Shown: positions 35,470 to 44,939 of the stretch, piece by piece
Position numbering within the stretch: position 1 is the stretch's first letter
How the letters are laid out: the number at the start of each line of letters is the position of its first letter
DNA from: Propionibacteriaceae bacterium
GTDB taxonomy: Bacteria > Actinomycetota > Actinomycetes > Propionibacteriales > Propionibacteriaceae
Assembly: GCA_009780915.1 (NCBI GenBank)
Contig: WQZD01000005.1
Coordinates: forward strand, 1 to 64,000
Direction of reading: 5' to 3'
Length of the DNA: 64,000 bases
Program-made: the position numbers and the translations under genes
The notes under the pieces: model-generated
The model's input: only the letters and a program-made list of their open reading frames with translations
Database searches by the model: none
What the model was told of the DNA's origin: nothing

Positions 35470-36270
35470 TCAGGAGAAGACCGCTGTGACGGATCCGAGA
35501 CCGGTGAACTCCGCACGGGCCACCGAGCCAGCGCGGACGTCCTTGGCGACGGTGATGGAGCCTGGCAGGATCACGTCCCCTGGCTTGAAGGAGATCCCCC
35601 GCGCCCCCAAGGTGTTGCACAGCCACACGAGCGCGTTGATGGGTGAGCCGAGGACGGCCGACCCCGCGCCGGTGGCGACAAGCTGGGAGTCCACCGTCAG
35701 GTTGCAGCCGACGGTGGTCAGGTCCACGCCGTCGAGCTTGGTGGGCTTCGAGCCGAGGATCACCCCTCCGGACGACGCGTTGTCCGAGATCGTGTCCACG
35801 ATCCCGATCTTCCAGTTCTCGACCCGCGAGTCGATGAGTTCCAGGGAGGGGAGGACGAAGTCGACCGCCCGGATGGCTTCCGCCACGTTCACGCCAGGCC
35901 CCGAGAGCTCTTTGCCCATGACGAACGCGATCTCGGGCTCGACCCTGGGCTGGAGGTAATCGGCGGCCGGGATCGGCATGTGCTCGAGGTGGAACATGTC
36001 CCTCATCAGGTGGCCGAAGTCCGGCTGATCGACGCCCACCATCTTCTGCATGGCCACGGACGTGATGCCGACCTTGTAGCCGCGCACGAGGTTCCCCTCG
36101 ACCAGGCGCTCGCGGATCTGGCACATCTGGATCTCGTACGCGTCGTCGATGGTCAGCTCCGGATGGGACTGGATCGGCGGCGGGACGGCCTGTTTCGTGA
36201 CATACGCGTCAGCCAGCGTCCGCGCGATCTCTTCCAGTTTGCGCGTGTGCCCGTCTTCAGATGGGGACAT
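35470..36270 (-). CDS. 2-keto-4-pentenoate hydratase
   Basis: A 266-residue hydratase of the FAH-like family (XylJ/DmpE/MhpD). VRGYKVGITSVAMQKMVGV, RVEPEIAFVMGKEL and LELIDSRVENWKIGIVDTIS form the active-site region. It hydrates 2-hydroxypenta-2,4-dienoate to 4-hydroxy-2-oxovalerate. Start ATG 36270 with GAGGAGG upstream; a longer frame to 36561 lacks support and would run through the operator sites. It is the first gene of the catechol operon. Confidence 0.9.
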   Translation of the reverse strand: MSPSEDGHTRKLEEIARTLADAYVTKQAVPPPIQSHPELTIDDAYEIQMCQIRERLVEGNLVRGYKVGITSVAMQKMVGVDQPDFGHLMRDMFHLEHMPIPAADYLQPRVEPEIAFVMGKELSGPGVNVAEAIRAVDFVLPSLELIDSRVENWKIGIVDTISDNASSGGVILGSKPTKLDGVDLTTVGCNLTVDSQLVATGAGSAVLGSPINALVWLCNTLGARGISFKPGDVILPGSITVAKDVRAGSVARAEFTGLGSVTAVFS

Positions 36271-36386
36271 GGATACCTCCTCGACTGCCTGGACTGGTGA
36301 TCGCCGGGAACCTTCCCCATTTCCGCCGATCATCATTGTCATTTCCAGATATTCTGGGGGTCGCGGACGGGCCGCACAATCCCCCC

Positions 36387-36427
36387 GTCTCACCCATTGG
36401 GACATCAAAGGTCTCACGGATTGAGAC
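36387..36427. promoter_or_regulatory. Two tandem IclR-type operators
   Basis: Two related 17-bp inverted repeats lie 24 bp apart: GTCTCA-CCCAT-TGGGAC (36387-36403, one mismatch) and GTCTCA-CGGAT-TGAGAC (36411-36427, perfect arms). They sit in the 364-bp divergent region between the catechol operon and the IclR gene, the expected place for the regulator to act on both. The rest of the region holds no gene I can support. Confidence 0.6.
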
Positions 36428-36634
36428 GACAGGGAACTCTTCCTTGCACAGGGAAGCGGTGGGCGCCGCGTCGCCCCGCCGGTCGTCCGACAGTGGAAAT
36501 CCATGGTGACATGGGAGGACGCCCCGCATCTGAAGGCTCGCGACCGGCCTGTCCCCCACACCCCCGTCTCGGCGTACGTTCACGGGTGTTTCTCATGTCT
36601 TCCGCCCACGGATTCGAGATGCTATCGTCTCGGC

Positions 36635-37393
36635 ATGGTCAGTGAATCCGACGGGGGAATGAGCAGCATCGCACGCGCTCTGGCTTTGTTATCTGTCTAC
36701 CAACCGCGAGACCGAGAGTTGTCGGCCGCGGAGATGGCTCGACGCTCGGGCCTGCCACGCTCGACTGCGTACCGCATGTCCGGGGAGTTGGCGAACCTGG
36801 GGATCCTGGAACAGACGCCTGACGGCCAGTTCCGGCTCGGTCTGAAATTATTCGAACTGGGCCAGTTGGCCCTCTACCAGCAAGGGTTGCGCGAGTCGGC
36901 GGCCAGTTTCTTGGCCGACCTGTCCAACGCCACCCGCCAGACATCCCATCTGGCCATCCTGGACCACTGTGATGTCGTCTACCTGGACAGCATCCGCCCC
37001 TCGCCCCCGCCACGGCTGCGGGCCCGCGTGGGCGGACGGCTCCCCGCGACCGTCACCGGCGTCGGCAAGGCGATCCTCGCGTTCTCGTCACCAGAGACCA
37101 TCGACGAGGTGATCGCCCGCGGCCTGCCGCGCCTGACGACGAACTCCATCACCGACGAGGCGAGGCTCCGCGCCGAGTTGGCCAAGGTGCGACGCACAGG
37201 CTTGGCCTTCGACCATCAGGAGCAGGCGGTCGGCACGAGTTGCTGCGCGGCGCCCATCTTCGGGGTGCACCAACGGGTGGTCGGCGCGGTGTCAGTGTCC
37301 GGACACACGTCCAACATCCGACTCGACCTCGTGGCCGCGGCGGTGCAGTCGGCGGCGGCTGGCATCTCACGGGTGCAGGGCGGCAAGGGATAA
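36635..37393 (+). CDS. IclR-family transcriptional regulator
   Basis: A 252-residue regulator: N-terminal winged helix (SIARALALLSVYQPRDRELS, then AAEMARRSGLPRSTAYRMSG) and a C-terminal IclR ligand-binding domain with VGGRLPATVTGVGKAILAFS and FDHQEQAVGTSCCAAPIFG. The ATG at 36635 gives the usual N-terminus; longer frames start in the operator region. It is divergent from the catechol operon and likely controls it in response to an aromatic acid or a pathway intermediate. Confidence 0.9.
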   Translation: MVSESDGGMSSIARALALLSVYQPRDRELSAAEMARRSGLPRSTAYRMSGELANLGILEQTPDGQFRLGLKLFELGQLALYQQGLRESAASFLADLSNATRQTSHLAILDHCDVVYLDSIRPSPPPRLRARVGGRLPATVTGVGKAILAFSSPETIDEVIARGLPRLTTNSITDEARLRAELAKVRRTGLAFDHQEQAVGTSCCAAPIFGVHQRVVGAVSVSGHTSNIRLDLVAAAVQSAAAGISRVQGGKG

Positions 37394-37413
37394 CACGGGG
37401 CACGGGCTCCCGC

Positions 37414-38763
37414 TCACGCGGACCCGACCTCCGTCAGGTCACCGCAGCGATCGGCACGCTCCACCACACACATCTGCGGGTCGCCGCCCTCCTCGATCGC
37501 GATCGCGGACTCGTCGGCGACCACCGGGGCGTACAACTGCGACCCCGGGCCTCCTCGAAGCGCCATCGCCACCAGGATCACGATCCCTGCCGCACCGGCG
37601 GCGAACGCCATCCACGACAGGTTCATGTGGTCGGCCAGCGGGCCGATGACCGCCATGCCCAGGGGGCCGCACACCGTCATGATCAGGGTGATGAATCCCA
37701 TCACACGTCCCATCATGGCCTCCGGGATATGTTCCTGCAGGGAGGTCAGAGCGGGGGTGTTCACCATGGGCAAGGTCAATCCTTGGATCACCATCACGGC
37801 CAGGAAGAGCCAGATGTTCGGCATCATCCCCATCACCATCACGCAGACCGCGAGGAGGCACGTGCCGAGCATGAGCATGGTCATACGGTTGCGAGTGCCA
37901 CCCCAGGCCGCCAGGACCAGCCCTGCGATCACCATGCCGACGCTCCACAGGATCTCCGTGGCGGCGAGCATCCACTGCTGGGATCCGTACAACCGGACGA
38001 CGAAGACAGGCGTCAACTGGGCGAAGGGGACGAGCAGGCCCGCGATCAGGAGCACGAGCATCACTCCCCTTCTCAAGCCGGGGATCGCCAACGTGTGCCG
38101 CACAGCCTCGCCCATGTGGGACACGTACCCCACCAACCCCTCGGGCCGTGGCGCGTCGGGGTCCAGCCGTAGACGAGGGATGCGGATGAACACGGTCACC
38201 GTGATGCCGATGATCGCTGTGGTGACATCCACCATCAGGATCCAGCCCAGCGGGAAGTAGACCAACAGGACTGCCGCCAGCGCTGGCGCCGCCACCTGGA
38301 TGACCGCCTGGATCGCCTGATTGATGGAGTTGACGCGCATCAACTTCTCGGCCGGGGCGATCTGCGGCAGAGCGGCGTTGACCGCCGGGGACTGGATCCC
38401 CGACCCGAGGCCGCGGATGGCCAGGGCGACGGCGATGACCCAGACCGACTCCAGGCCGTTCAGCATGAGCACGGCCAAGACGACCGTGACCGCCGCGACG
38501 CCGGCGTCCGAGCCGATCATCAACGCCTTGCGCCAGTACCTGTCCGCCCAGATGCCGCCGGGGATCGTGGTGACGGCCATGGCCAAGGAGGAGGCGATCA
38601 GCAGGAGGGCGAACTGCCCGCCCGAGCCGGTCTTCAAGGTGATGTACCAGATGACCGAGTAGCCGACGATCGCCGATCCGAACAGGGACACGGACTGGCC
38701 GAAGAGGAAGAGGGTGACATTTCGGATCCAGGGGGTGCGCGGCGACTCCTGGTTGTCAGGCAT
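37414..38763 (-). CDS. MFS transporter (DHA-like)
   Basis: A 449-residue permease with twelve predicted helices. Typical MFS loops appear after helix 2 (PGGIWADRYWRKALMIGSDA) and in helix 4-5 (RGLGSGIQSPAVNAALPQIA, PAEKLMRVNSINQAIQAVIQ), as in enterobactin-exporter-like and drug exporters. The last about 50 residues are a hydrophilic tail. It is transcribed towards the IclR gene, with a 20-bp gap between their ends. The substrate is unknown. Confidence 0.87.
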   Translation of the reverse strand: MPDNQESPRTPWIRNVTLFLFGQSVSLFGSAIVGYSVIWYITLKTGSGGQFALLLIASSLAMAVTTIPGGIWADRYWRKALMIGSDAGVAAVTVVLAVLMLNGLESVWVIAVALAIRGLGSGIQSPAVNAALPQIAPAEKLMRVNSINQAIQAVIQVAAPALAAVLLVYFPLGWILMVDVTTAIIGITVTVFIRIPRLRLDPDAPRPEGLVGYVSHMGEAVRHTLAIPGLRRGVMLVLLIAGLLVPFAQLTPVFVVRLYGSQQWMLAATEILWSVGMVIAGLVLAAWGGTRNRMTMLMLGTCLLAVCVMVMGMMPNIWLFLAVMVIQGLTLPMVNTPALTSLQEHIPEAMMGRVMGFITLIMTVCGPLGMAVIGPLADHMNLSWMAFAAGAAGIVILVAMALRGGPGSQLYAPVVADESAIAIEEGGDPQMCVVERADRCGDLTEVGSA

Positions 38764-38934
38764 GAAGCTCCTTCAGATCAGGGACTTTCCATCGTACGGC
38801 AAACTCAAGCCTCTCCCTTGGTTCCAACCTGATCGAGCAATGAAAAAGTACTGAGCCTTCCCCCACTTTCTTGGGGGATTAGGTAGCATAGGTGACGGTG
38901 ATCTGCGTTCGTCAACCGGAAAGGAGGCTCATCG

Positions 38935-39642
38935 ATGGGATTCTTTTCCCAAGCTGAGAAGAAGCTGGAAGGCGCTGTCGGCGGTATTTTCGCACGCGCT
39001 TTCAAAGGCGATGTCCAACCTGTCGAGATCACGCACCAATTGTGCAAAGAACTCGACTCGCAGGCTCAGATCCTCGCCCAGGACAAGCGCCTGGTGCCCA
39101 ATGATTTCTTGATCTCCTTGTCCAAGCACGATTATGCCCGACTCTTCCCGTATTCCAAGACCCTGACTGCCGAAATCACGACGGATCTGCGGGAGTACGC
39201 GGCCGAGCACGAGTACATCTTCAACGGCCCGATCTCCATCCAGTTGGAGGAGCGCCCCGACCTGCCGGTGGGTCGTTTCCAGGTCGCGTCCGAGACGGTG
39301 GCCGAGGTGGACAAGCCGTACGCGTCCCCATCCACGATGCGCGCGGCCGGTCTGGTCTTGGAGGTCAACGGCGTGCGTCACCCCTTGACACCTCCCGGAT
39401 TCACCGTGGGACGCGGCGCCGACGCCGACGTGCGTATCAACGATCCGGGGATCTCCCGGATCCACGCCCAGTTCCAGGTCAGCGGCTCCGGCCACTCGCT
39501 GCACGTGAAGATTCTGGACTTGAACTCGACCAATGGCATCCTGGTGGACGGCCGCAAGGTGCTGGAAGCGGACTTGGGGGATGGCTCACGGATCGACATA
39601 GGCAAGACACAGATGCTTGTCTACGCTCCGTCGGGAGGCTGA
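38935..39642 (+). CDS. fhaA: FhaA-like protein (DUF3662 + FHA domain)
   Basis: A 235-residue cytoplasmic protein, shorter than mycobacterial FhaA. Residues about 1-120 form the DUF3662 domain (MGFFSQAEKKLEGAVGGIFA); about 145-230 form an FHA phosphothreonine-binding domain (VGRGADADVRINDPGISRIH, LNSTNGILVDGRKV). It begins the conserved kinase/cell-shape operon and would recruit phosphorylated partners of PknB at sites of cell-wall growth. The ribosome-binding site GAAAGGAGG precedes ATG 38935. Confidence 0.9.
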   Translation: MGFFSQAEKKLEGAVGGIFARAFKGDVQPVEITHQLCKELDSQAQILAQDKRLVPNDFLISLSKHDYARLFPYSKTLTAEITTDLREYAAEHEYIFNGPISIQLEERPDLPVGRFQVASETVAEVDKPYASPSTMRAAGLVLEVNGVRHPLTPPGFTVGRGADADVRINDPGISRIHAQFQVSGSGHSLHVKILDLNSTNGILVDGRKVLEADLGDGSRIDIGKTQMLVYAPSGG

Positions 39643-39643
39643 T

Positions 39644-40126
39644 GTGGCCGCCTTCACCGTGCTCGTCCTCAAAATCGCCTTCCTGGTGATTCTGTGGCTG
39701 TTTATCATCGTGGTCGCCGCCGTGGTGAACGCCGACATGATCGGGCGGCGACAGAAGAAAGCGGCGCGCGACGACAGGCCCGCCCCGGATCCGGGACCCG
39801 TGCCGAAGAAGAAGCCCGCCCGCCGACGCAAGAAGGACCCGTGGGTCCTCGCGATCGATTCGGGGATCCACGCCGGAGACCGGTTGCAGTTGGTCCCCGA
39901 GGTGCGCATCGGGCGCTCCGAGTCGTGCGAGCTCGTGCTCGACGACGACTACGTCTCCAGCATGCACGCCCAGCTCAGCCATCGCGACGACGGCGTGTGG
40001 ATCCTCACGGATCTGGGCAGCACGAATGGGACGTACGTGAATTCTGCTCGACTCACCTCTCCCACCATCGTGACCGTCGATGACGTCATCCGCATCGGTG
40101 AGGTGCAGATGAGGCTGGAGGCCTGA
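39644..40126 (+). CDS. fhaB: FhaB/FipA-like FHA-domain protein
   Basis: A 160-residue protein starting at GTG 39644, one base after the FhaA stop, with GGGAGG as ribosome-binding site. It has one N-terminal membrane helix (VLVLKIAFLVILWLFIIVVA), a basic linker and a C-terminal FHA domain (RIGRSESCELVLDDDYVSSM, LGSTNGTYVNSARL). The homologue in Mycobacterium is phosphorylated by Ser/Thr kinases and links them to division. Confidence 0.9.
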   Translation: MAAFTVLVLKIAFLVILWLFIIVVAAVVNADMIGRRQKKAARDDRPAPDPGPVPKKKPARRRKKDPWVLAIDSGIHAGDRLQLVPEVRIGRSESCELVLDDDYVSSMHAQLSHRDDGVWILTDLGSTNGTYVNSARLTSPTIVTVDDVIRIGEVQMRLEA

Positions 40127-40127
40127 C

Positions 40128-41648
40128 GTGGCCCTGACTCTGCGACCCATCGCACACTCCGAGATCGGGTTGGTCCGCAAGACCAACCAGGACTCGGGCT
40201 GCGTCTCGACGACCGCATTGTTCGTGGCGGATGGCATGGGCGGGGCCGCCGGCGGAGACCTCGCCTCGGCCCTGGTCGTCCTCGCCGTGTGCCATCTGGT
40301 CGAGAGCCAGGTGACGGGGCCGGACGCCACCGATCTGCTCAAAGAGACGGTCTTCGCCGCCAACGCCGAGATCGCGGCGCTCGTCGACGACAACCCCGAC
40401 CTGGACGGCATGGGCACGACGATCTGCGGCGGCATCTTCGACGGGGTGGATTTCCACATCGTCCACATCGGCGACTCACGGGCCTACGTGATGTCCGACT
40501 CCACCCTTCGCCGCATCACCCATGACCATTCCTATGTGCAGTCCCTGATCGACGAGGGTCGTCTGGACCGGCGCAGCGCCATGACCCACCCCCACCGCTC
40601 TTTGCTCCTGCGCGTGCTCAACGGCCAACCGGAGATCCAGCCCGACTTCCTCAGGTACGCCGCCCAGCCGGGCGACAGGATCATGCTGTGCTCCGACGGG
40701 CTCTGCGGGTTGGTGGACGACACCGTGATCGCCGCCGCCCTCAACCTCCCCGACGCCGAGGACGCCCTGGACACCCTGACCAAACTGGCTCGCGCCGCGG
40801 GCGGGACTGACAACATCACCATCATCATCGCCGACGTCGTCGAGTCCGACGCGGAAGCGGCCACCCCGGCGGACATCGACGAGCACGCCCGTGCCGCGGA
40901 CGAGACCGAGGACGACACCACCGACGAGAACCACACCACGGACGAGAACGAGGACGAGGCCGACAACGCGGAGGAGACCACGGACGCAGACGCCGATGCG
41001 TACGCCGACGCGCAGGCGGAACACACCCTCCTGCTCCCGACCGCCACCGCCCAGGACGCCCTGGTCCCAGCCCCCTCGATCCCCTGGACCACCTCGGGCC
41101 TCATCGGCGCCGCCGCCGATCCGCATGTCGTCTCCCTGTTGCGCGCCCTGCGCCACGCGGCAGTCGACCACGAGCCGTCACCGACGGTGACCCGCAGGGC
41201 CGCTTCGCAGACGCCAGGGGCCCACCCCCCGCTGGCCCTCCAGGAACGCCAGCGCTACACACCGTCGGCCAAGAAGCCCCGCCGGATCTTCTGGTGGATC
41301 GCCGCGCCGATCATCCTGGTCCTCGCCGGCGGCGGCTGGGGCGTGTCCGCGTACATCTCCTCCCAGTACTACATCGGCGACAACAATGGCATGGTCGCCA
41401 TCTATCAGGGCCTGCCGGGGACCATCGCGGGGATCGACACCTCGCGGCTGTACGAGACGACGACGATCTCCTTGACCGACCTGCCGATCTCCTGGCGTGA
41501 CAAGGTCACGGCCACCATCGCGGCCAACGAAGGCGGGCTCGACCAGGCTCGCACCACCGTGTCCCAGTTGCTCGCCAAATCCACCCAGTGCGTCCACGAC
41601 CGTGCCGCTCGCCCCGCTGGCACACCGACCCCTGCGGACGGGTGCTGA
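40128..41648 (+). CDS. pstP: PP2C-family Ser/Thr protein phosphatase (PstP)
   Basis: A 506-residue membrane-anchored phosphatase removing phosphate from PknB substrates. The N-terminal PP2C domain has metal-binding Asp residues in LFVADGMGGAAGGDL, in HIGDSRAYVM and CSDGLCGLVDD, and GGTDNITIIIADV. A highly acidic Glu/Asp/Thr-rich linker (about residues 250-300) precedes the single membrane helix (about 387-405, FWWIAAPIILVLAGG) and an extracellular domain. Start GTG 40128, one base after fhaB. The acidic linker is unusually long. Confidence 0.92.
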   Translation: MALTLRPIAHSEIGLVRKTNQDSGCVSTTALFVADGMGGAAGGDLASALVVLAVCHLVESQVTGPDATDLLKETVFAANAEIAALVDDNPDLDGMGTTICGGIFDGVDFHIVHIGDSRAYVMSDSTLRRITHDHSYVQSLIDEGRLDRRSAMTHPHRSLLLRVLNGQPEIQPDFLRYAAQPGDRIMLCSDGLCGLVDDTVIAAALNLPDAEDALDTLTKLARAAGGTDNITIIIADVVESDAEAATPADIDEHARAADETEDDTTDENHTTDENEDEADNAEETTDADADAYADAQAEHTLLLPTATAQDALVPAPSIPWTTSGLIGAAADPHVVSLLRALRHAAVDHEPSPTVTRRAASQTPGAHPPLALQERQRYTPSAKKPRRIFWWIAAPIILVLAGGGWGVSAYISSQYYIGDNNGMVAIYQGLPGTIAGIDTSRLYETTTISLTDLPISWRDKVTATIAANEGGLDQARTTVSQLLAKSTQCVHDRAARPAGTPTPADGC

Positions 41649-41649
41649 C

Positions 41650-43476
41650 ATGGCGCCCGAGACGCGCGCCTACCGCATCCGAGGAGCGGCGCAGTTAGTC
41701 CTGATCCTGTTCGGCCAGTCGATCGGGTTCATCGGCTACCTCCTGACCGGGCTGTTCCGCGACAACGCCTGGCCCACGATGTGGCCGATCATCGCCATTT
41801 GCTGGTACGGGTTGGGGATCGTCATCCACATCGGGGTCCGTGTCGCGATCCCGTACGCCGATCCCATCATGACGCCCCTCGTCCTCACCCTGACAGGGTT
41901 GGGCCTGGCGGAACTGCACCGCATCGACCTGACCAGCGACACCTCGCCCATGCTGTACACGCAGTTCTTCGCGACGCTGATCGGCGTGGCGGCGTTCCTG
42001 GCCGTCATCTTCCTCCTCAAAGATCCCCACCGCCTGAAGGGTTACCCCTTCCTGCTGTCGGCCCTGGGATTCGTCCTGCTCCTGCTGCCGCTGATCCCCG
42101 GCCTGGGCACGTCGGTGTACGGGTCGCGCATCTGGATCAACATCGCCGGGTTCTCCTTCCAGCCGGCGGAGATCGCCAAGATCGTCCTGGCGGCCAGCTT
42201 CGCCGCGTACCTGGCCGACAAACGCGAGGTGCTGTCGTCGGCCGGACGCCGGGTCCTCGGCGTCGACCTGCCCCGCATGCGCGACCTGGGTCCCGTCATG
42301 GTGATGTGGGGACTGTCCCTGGCCATCATGGTCTTCGAGAACGACCTGGGAACCTCCCTGCTCTTCTTCGGCTTGTTCGTCATGATGATCTACGTCGCCA
42401 CGGGCAAGGCGTCCTGGATCATCCTCGGGCTGGCGCTGTTCGCCGCCGGTGGCGCGGCCGTGATCAGGTTCGCCGGCCACGTCCAGCGCCGGATCGACTT
42501 CTGGCTGCACCCCTTCGACTATCCCGACGACGCCACCCAGATCATCCAGGCCCAGTTCGGCTTGTCGCACGGCGGTCTGCTCGGTTCGGGCTGGGGACTG
42601 GGACGACCCGATCTGATCATCTTCTCCTACTCCGACATGATCTCCGCGGCCCTCGGCGAGGAGATCGGCATCGTCGGCCTGATGGCGGTCATCGTCCTGT
42701 ACGCCCTCCTGGTCTTCCGCGGTCTGAAAACCTCGCTGCTGGCAATGGACCCGTTCATCAAGCTCTTCGCCGCCGGTCTGAGCTTCGCCTTCCTGCTCCA
42801 GACCTTCGCCATCATCGGCGGGGTCACCCGTCTGCTGCCCCTGACCGGGTTGACGACTCCCTTCTTGTCCCAGGGCGGCTCCTCCGTGATCGCCAACTGG
42901 CTCCTGATCGCCATCCTGATGGTGATGTCCCACCGGGCTCGCAGCCCCCTCACGCAACTGGAGGTCAGCGCCTCGGGCGTGACCGAACTGGCCGAGGAGC
43001 ACACCCAGGTCTTCTCCACCCGCGAGCTGGCCCAGATCGGCACGGGCGCCATCCATCCCGTCCAGTCGATCACCGCCCATCAGGTGCGTCTGGGACCGGA
43101 CGGGCGTCCCCTCGACACGGTCGACGACACGCCCAAGGAAACCGGCGCCGACACGCCTGACTGGTCGGGTGACGAGGAACTGACCCAAGCGGCGTCCGTG
43201 CCCGGCCTGGGCATGACACAGCCCTTCACCCCCTTCACCGGGGATCACGCGCAGGGCGAGGAGATCACCACTCACCTGGACCCAGCTTCAGCGACAGGCG
43301 TGGAAATCACCCGCCACCTGGACACCGCTTCAGCGACAGGCGAGGAGGTCACCACCTTCTTGGACACAGCCCCGGCGACAGGCGAGGACGCGTCGGCCCC
43401 CCGCCCGACCCCACCTGACACGCGCACCGGCGCCGACCCCGCCGATGACGACTACTTCGGAAGGGGCACAGAGTGA
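41650..43476 (+). CDS. rodA: RodA/FtsW-family SEDS peptidoglycan polymerase with repeat tail
   Basis: A 608-residue protein. The first about 430 residues carry the SEDS helices and the conserved motifs DLGTSLLFFGLFVMM and GGVTRLLPLTGLTTPFLSQG, typical of RodA/FtsW. It polymerises glycan chains and works with the PbpA transpeptidase encoded next. ATG 41650 follows the PstP stop by one base. The cytoplasmic tail is unusually long (about 170 residues) and holds three 14-residue repeats. Confidence 0.93.
   Translation: MAPETRAYRIRGAAQLVLILFGQSIGFIGYLLTGLFRDNAWPTMWPIIAICWYGLGIVIHIGVRVAIPYADPIMTPLVLTLTGLGLAELHRIDLTSDTSPMLYTQFFATLIGVAAFLAVIFLLKDPHRLKGYPFLLSALGFVLLLLPLIPGLGTSVYGSRIWINIAGFSFQPAEIAKIVLAASFAAYLADKREVLSSAGRRVLGVDLPRMRDLGPVMVMWGLSLAIMVFENDLGTSLLFFGLFVMMIYVATGKASWIILGLALFAAGGAAVIRFAGHVQRRIDFWLHPFDYPDDATQIIQAQFGLSHGGLLGSGWGLGRPDLIIFSYSDMISAALGEEIGIVGLMAVIVLYALLVFRGLKTSLLAMDPFIKLFAAGLSFAFLLQTFAIIGGVTRLLPLTGLTTPFLSQGGSSVIANWLLIAILMVMSHRARSPLTQLEVSASGVTELAEEHTQVFSTRELAQIGTGAIHPVQSITAHQVRLGPDGRPLDTVDDTPKETGADTPDWSGDEELTQAASVPGLGMTQPFTPFTGDHAQGEEITTHLDPASATGVEITRHLDTASATGEEVTTFLDTAPATGEDASAPRPTPPDTRTGADPADDDYFGRGTE
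43273..43398 (+). repeat. Three 42-bp tandem repeats encoding 14-residue units in the RodA tail
   Basis: Units of 14 codons begin HLDPASATG, HLDTASATG and FLDTAPATG, near residues 542, 556 and 570. The third is the most diverged. The Thr-rich units are candidate kinase or FHA targets. Confidence 0.85.
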
Positions 43477-44903
43477 ACAGGCACATTCGTTTCGTCTCCC
43501 TCGTCTCGGCCCTGATGGTGTTCGCCCTGCTGGGCAACCTGACCTACATCAACCTCGCCCGGGAGGATTCCCTCGAAGCCAGCCCGTACAACACCCGGGC
43601 CCGGCAGGCGGACTTCGACGTCCACCGGGGACAGATCCTGGCCGGGGACACGGTCATCGCCGACTCGGTTCCCTCCACCGACCAGTCGTCGTTCACCTAC
43701 CAGCGGGTGTACGCCAACGGCCCCTTGTACGCTCCCATCACGGGCTTCTTCTCATACATCTACGGCACCAGCCGCATCGAGAACTCGTACAACCGGGACC
43801 TGGCCGGGTCGAGTTCCTCCCAGTGGCTCCAACACCTGATCGACGTCGCCAGCGGTCGCACGCCCCAGGGCGCGTCGGTCGTGACCACGATCAACCCGAC
43901 TCTCCAGCAGGCCGCATGGAACGCCTTGCAGGGGTACGACGGCGCCATCGTGGCGATGGACCCCCACACGGGCGCGGTCCTGGCCCTCGTCACGTCCCCC
44001 AGCTACGACCCCAACCTGCTCGCGTCTCACGATCTGGGCGCCGTCCAAGATTCGTGGGCCCAGTTGACCACGGACCCGACCGACCCCATGACCGACCGTG
44101 GCACCCGCGAGACGTACCCCCCAGGCTCCACCTTCAAACTGGTCGTCGCCTCCGCCGCCCTGGAGAAGGGGTACACCCCCGACACCATGATCGACACCCC
44201 GAGTTCCCTGCAACTGCCCAACTCATCCAGTTGGTTGTCGAACTCGACCAACTGCGGGGACACCCAGGTCACCTTGGCCCGGGCGCTCCAGATGTCGTGC
44301 AACACCGCCTTCGCCAACCTCGGCGCGGCGCTCGGGCAGGACGCCATCCGCGCCCAGGCCGACAAGTTCGGCTTCGACACGACCCATCTGCCGGAGCTGG
44401 GCGGCGCGGCGAGCCGCTTCCCGACAGGGCTCGACGACGCCCAGCTCATGCTCAGCTCCATCGGACAGTTCAACGTGGCGGCGACTCCCCTGCAGATGGG
44501 GATGGTAGTGTCCGCCCTTGTCAACGGGGGACAACTCGCCGAGCCGTACCTGGTCGACGAGGTCCGCGCGCCCGATCTTCAGGTCCTGTACACCCACGAC
44601 ACCCACGTCACCCAGGTCGTCTCACCGGCCACCGCCCAGTCCATGCAAGACATGATGGTCGCGGTCGTCGCCAACGGGACGGGCACGGCCGCACGCATCC
44701 CCGGCGTCACCGTGGGCGGCAAATCCGGGACGGCCGAGACGGACTCGGACAACCCGAACTACGCATGGTTCGTCAGCTATGCGCTCAACCCGGACATCGT
44801 CGTGTCCGTGTTCCTCCAGCGTGACGAGAAGACCCCCGTCGACTTGTGGGGTGGCGCGAACGCCGCCCCACTAGCCAAGGAGGTGATCCTCGCAAGCCGA
44901 TGA
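43473..44903 (+). CDS. pbpA: Class B penicillin-binding protein (PbpA-like transpeptidase)
   Basis: A 476-residue inner-membrane transpeptidase starting at GTG 43473, overlapping rodA by 4 bp. N-terminal membrane anchor (FVSLVSALMVFALLGNLTYI), then the active-site S-T-F-K (Ser219 to Lys222), a second motif SCNTAF and the KSGTAE motif (about 417). With RodA it forms an elongasome-type synthase. The order rodA-pbpA-pknB is the conserved actinobacterial arrangement. Confidence 0.93.
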   Translation: MNRHIRFVSLVSALMVFALLGNLTYINLAREDSLEASPYNTRARQADFDVHRGQILAGDTVIADSVPSTDQSSFTYQRVYANGPLYAPITGFFSYIYGTSRIENSYNRDLAGSSSSQWLQHLIDVASGRTPQGASVVTTINPTLQQAAWNALQGYDGAIVAMDPHTGAVLALVTSPSYDPNLLASHDLGAVQDSWAQLTTDPTDPMTDRGTRETYPPGSTFKLVVASAALEKGYTPDTMIDTPSSLQLPNSSSWLSNSTNCGDTQVTLARALQMSCNTAFANLGAALGQDAIRAQADKFGFDTTHLPELGGAASRFPTGLDDAQLMLSSIGQFNVAATPLQMGMVVSALVNGGQLAEPYLVDEVRAPDLQVLYTHDTHVTQVVSPATAQSMQDMMVAVVANGTGTAARIPGVTVGGKSGTAETDSDNPNYAWFVSYALNPDIVVSVFLQRDEKTPVDLWGGANAAPLAKEVILASR

Positions 44904-44939
44904 GTTTTCAGCTTCCTCTCAGCAACTCAGGACAGAATA

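Noticed and set aside
44027-44524. 165-codon minus-strand frame within pbpA
   Set aside because: Antisense shadow of the penicillin-binding domain, which has all three active-site motifs.
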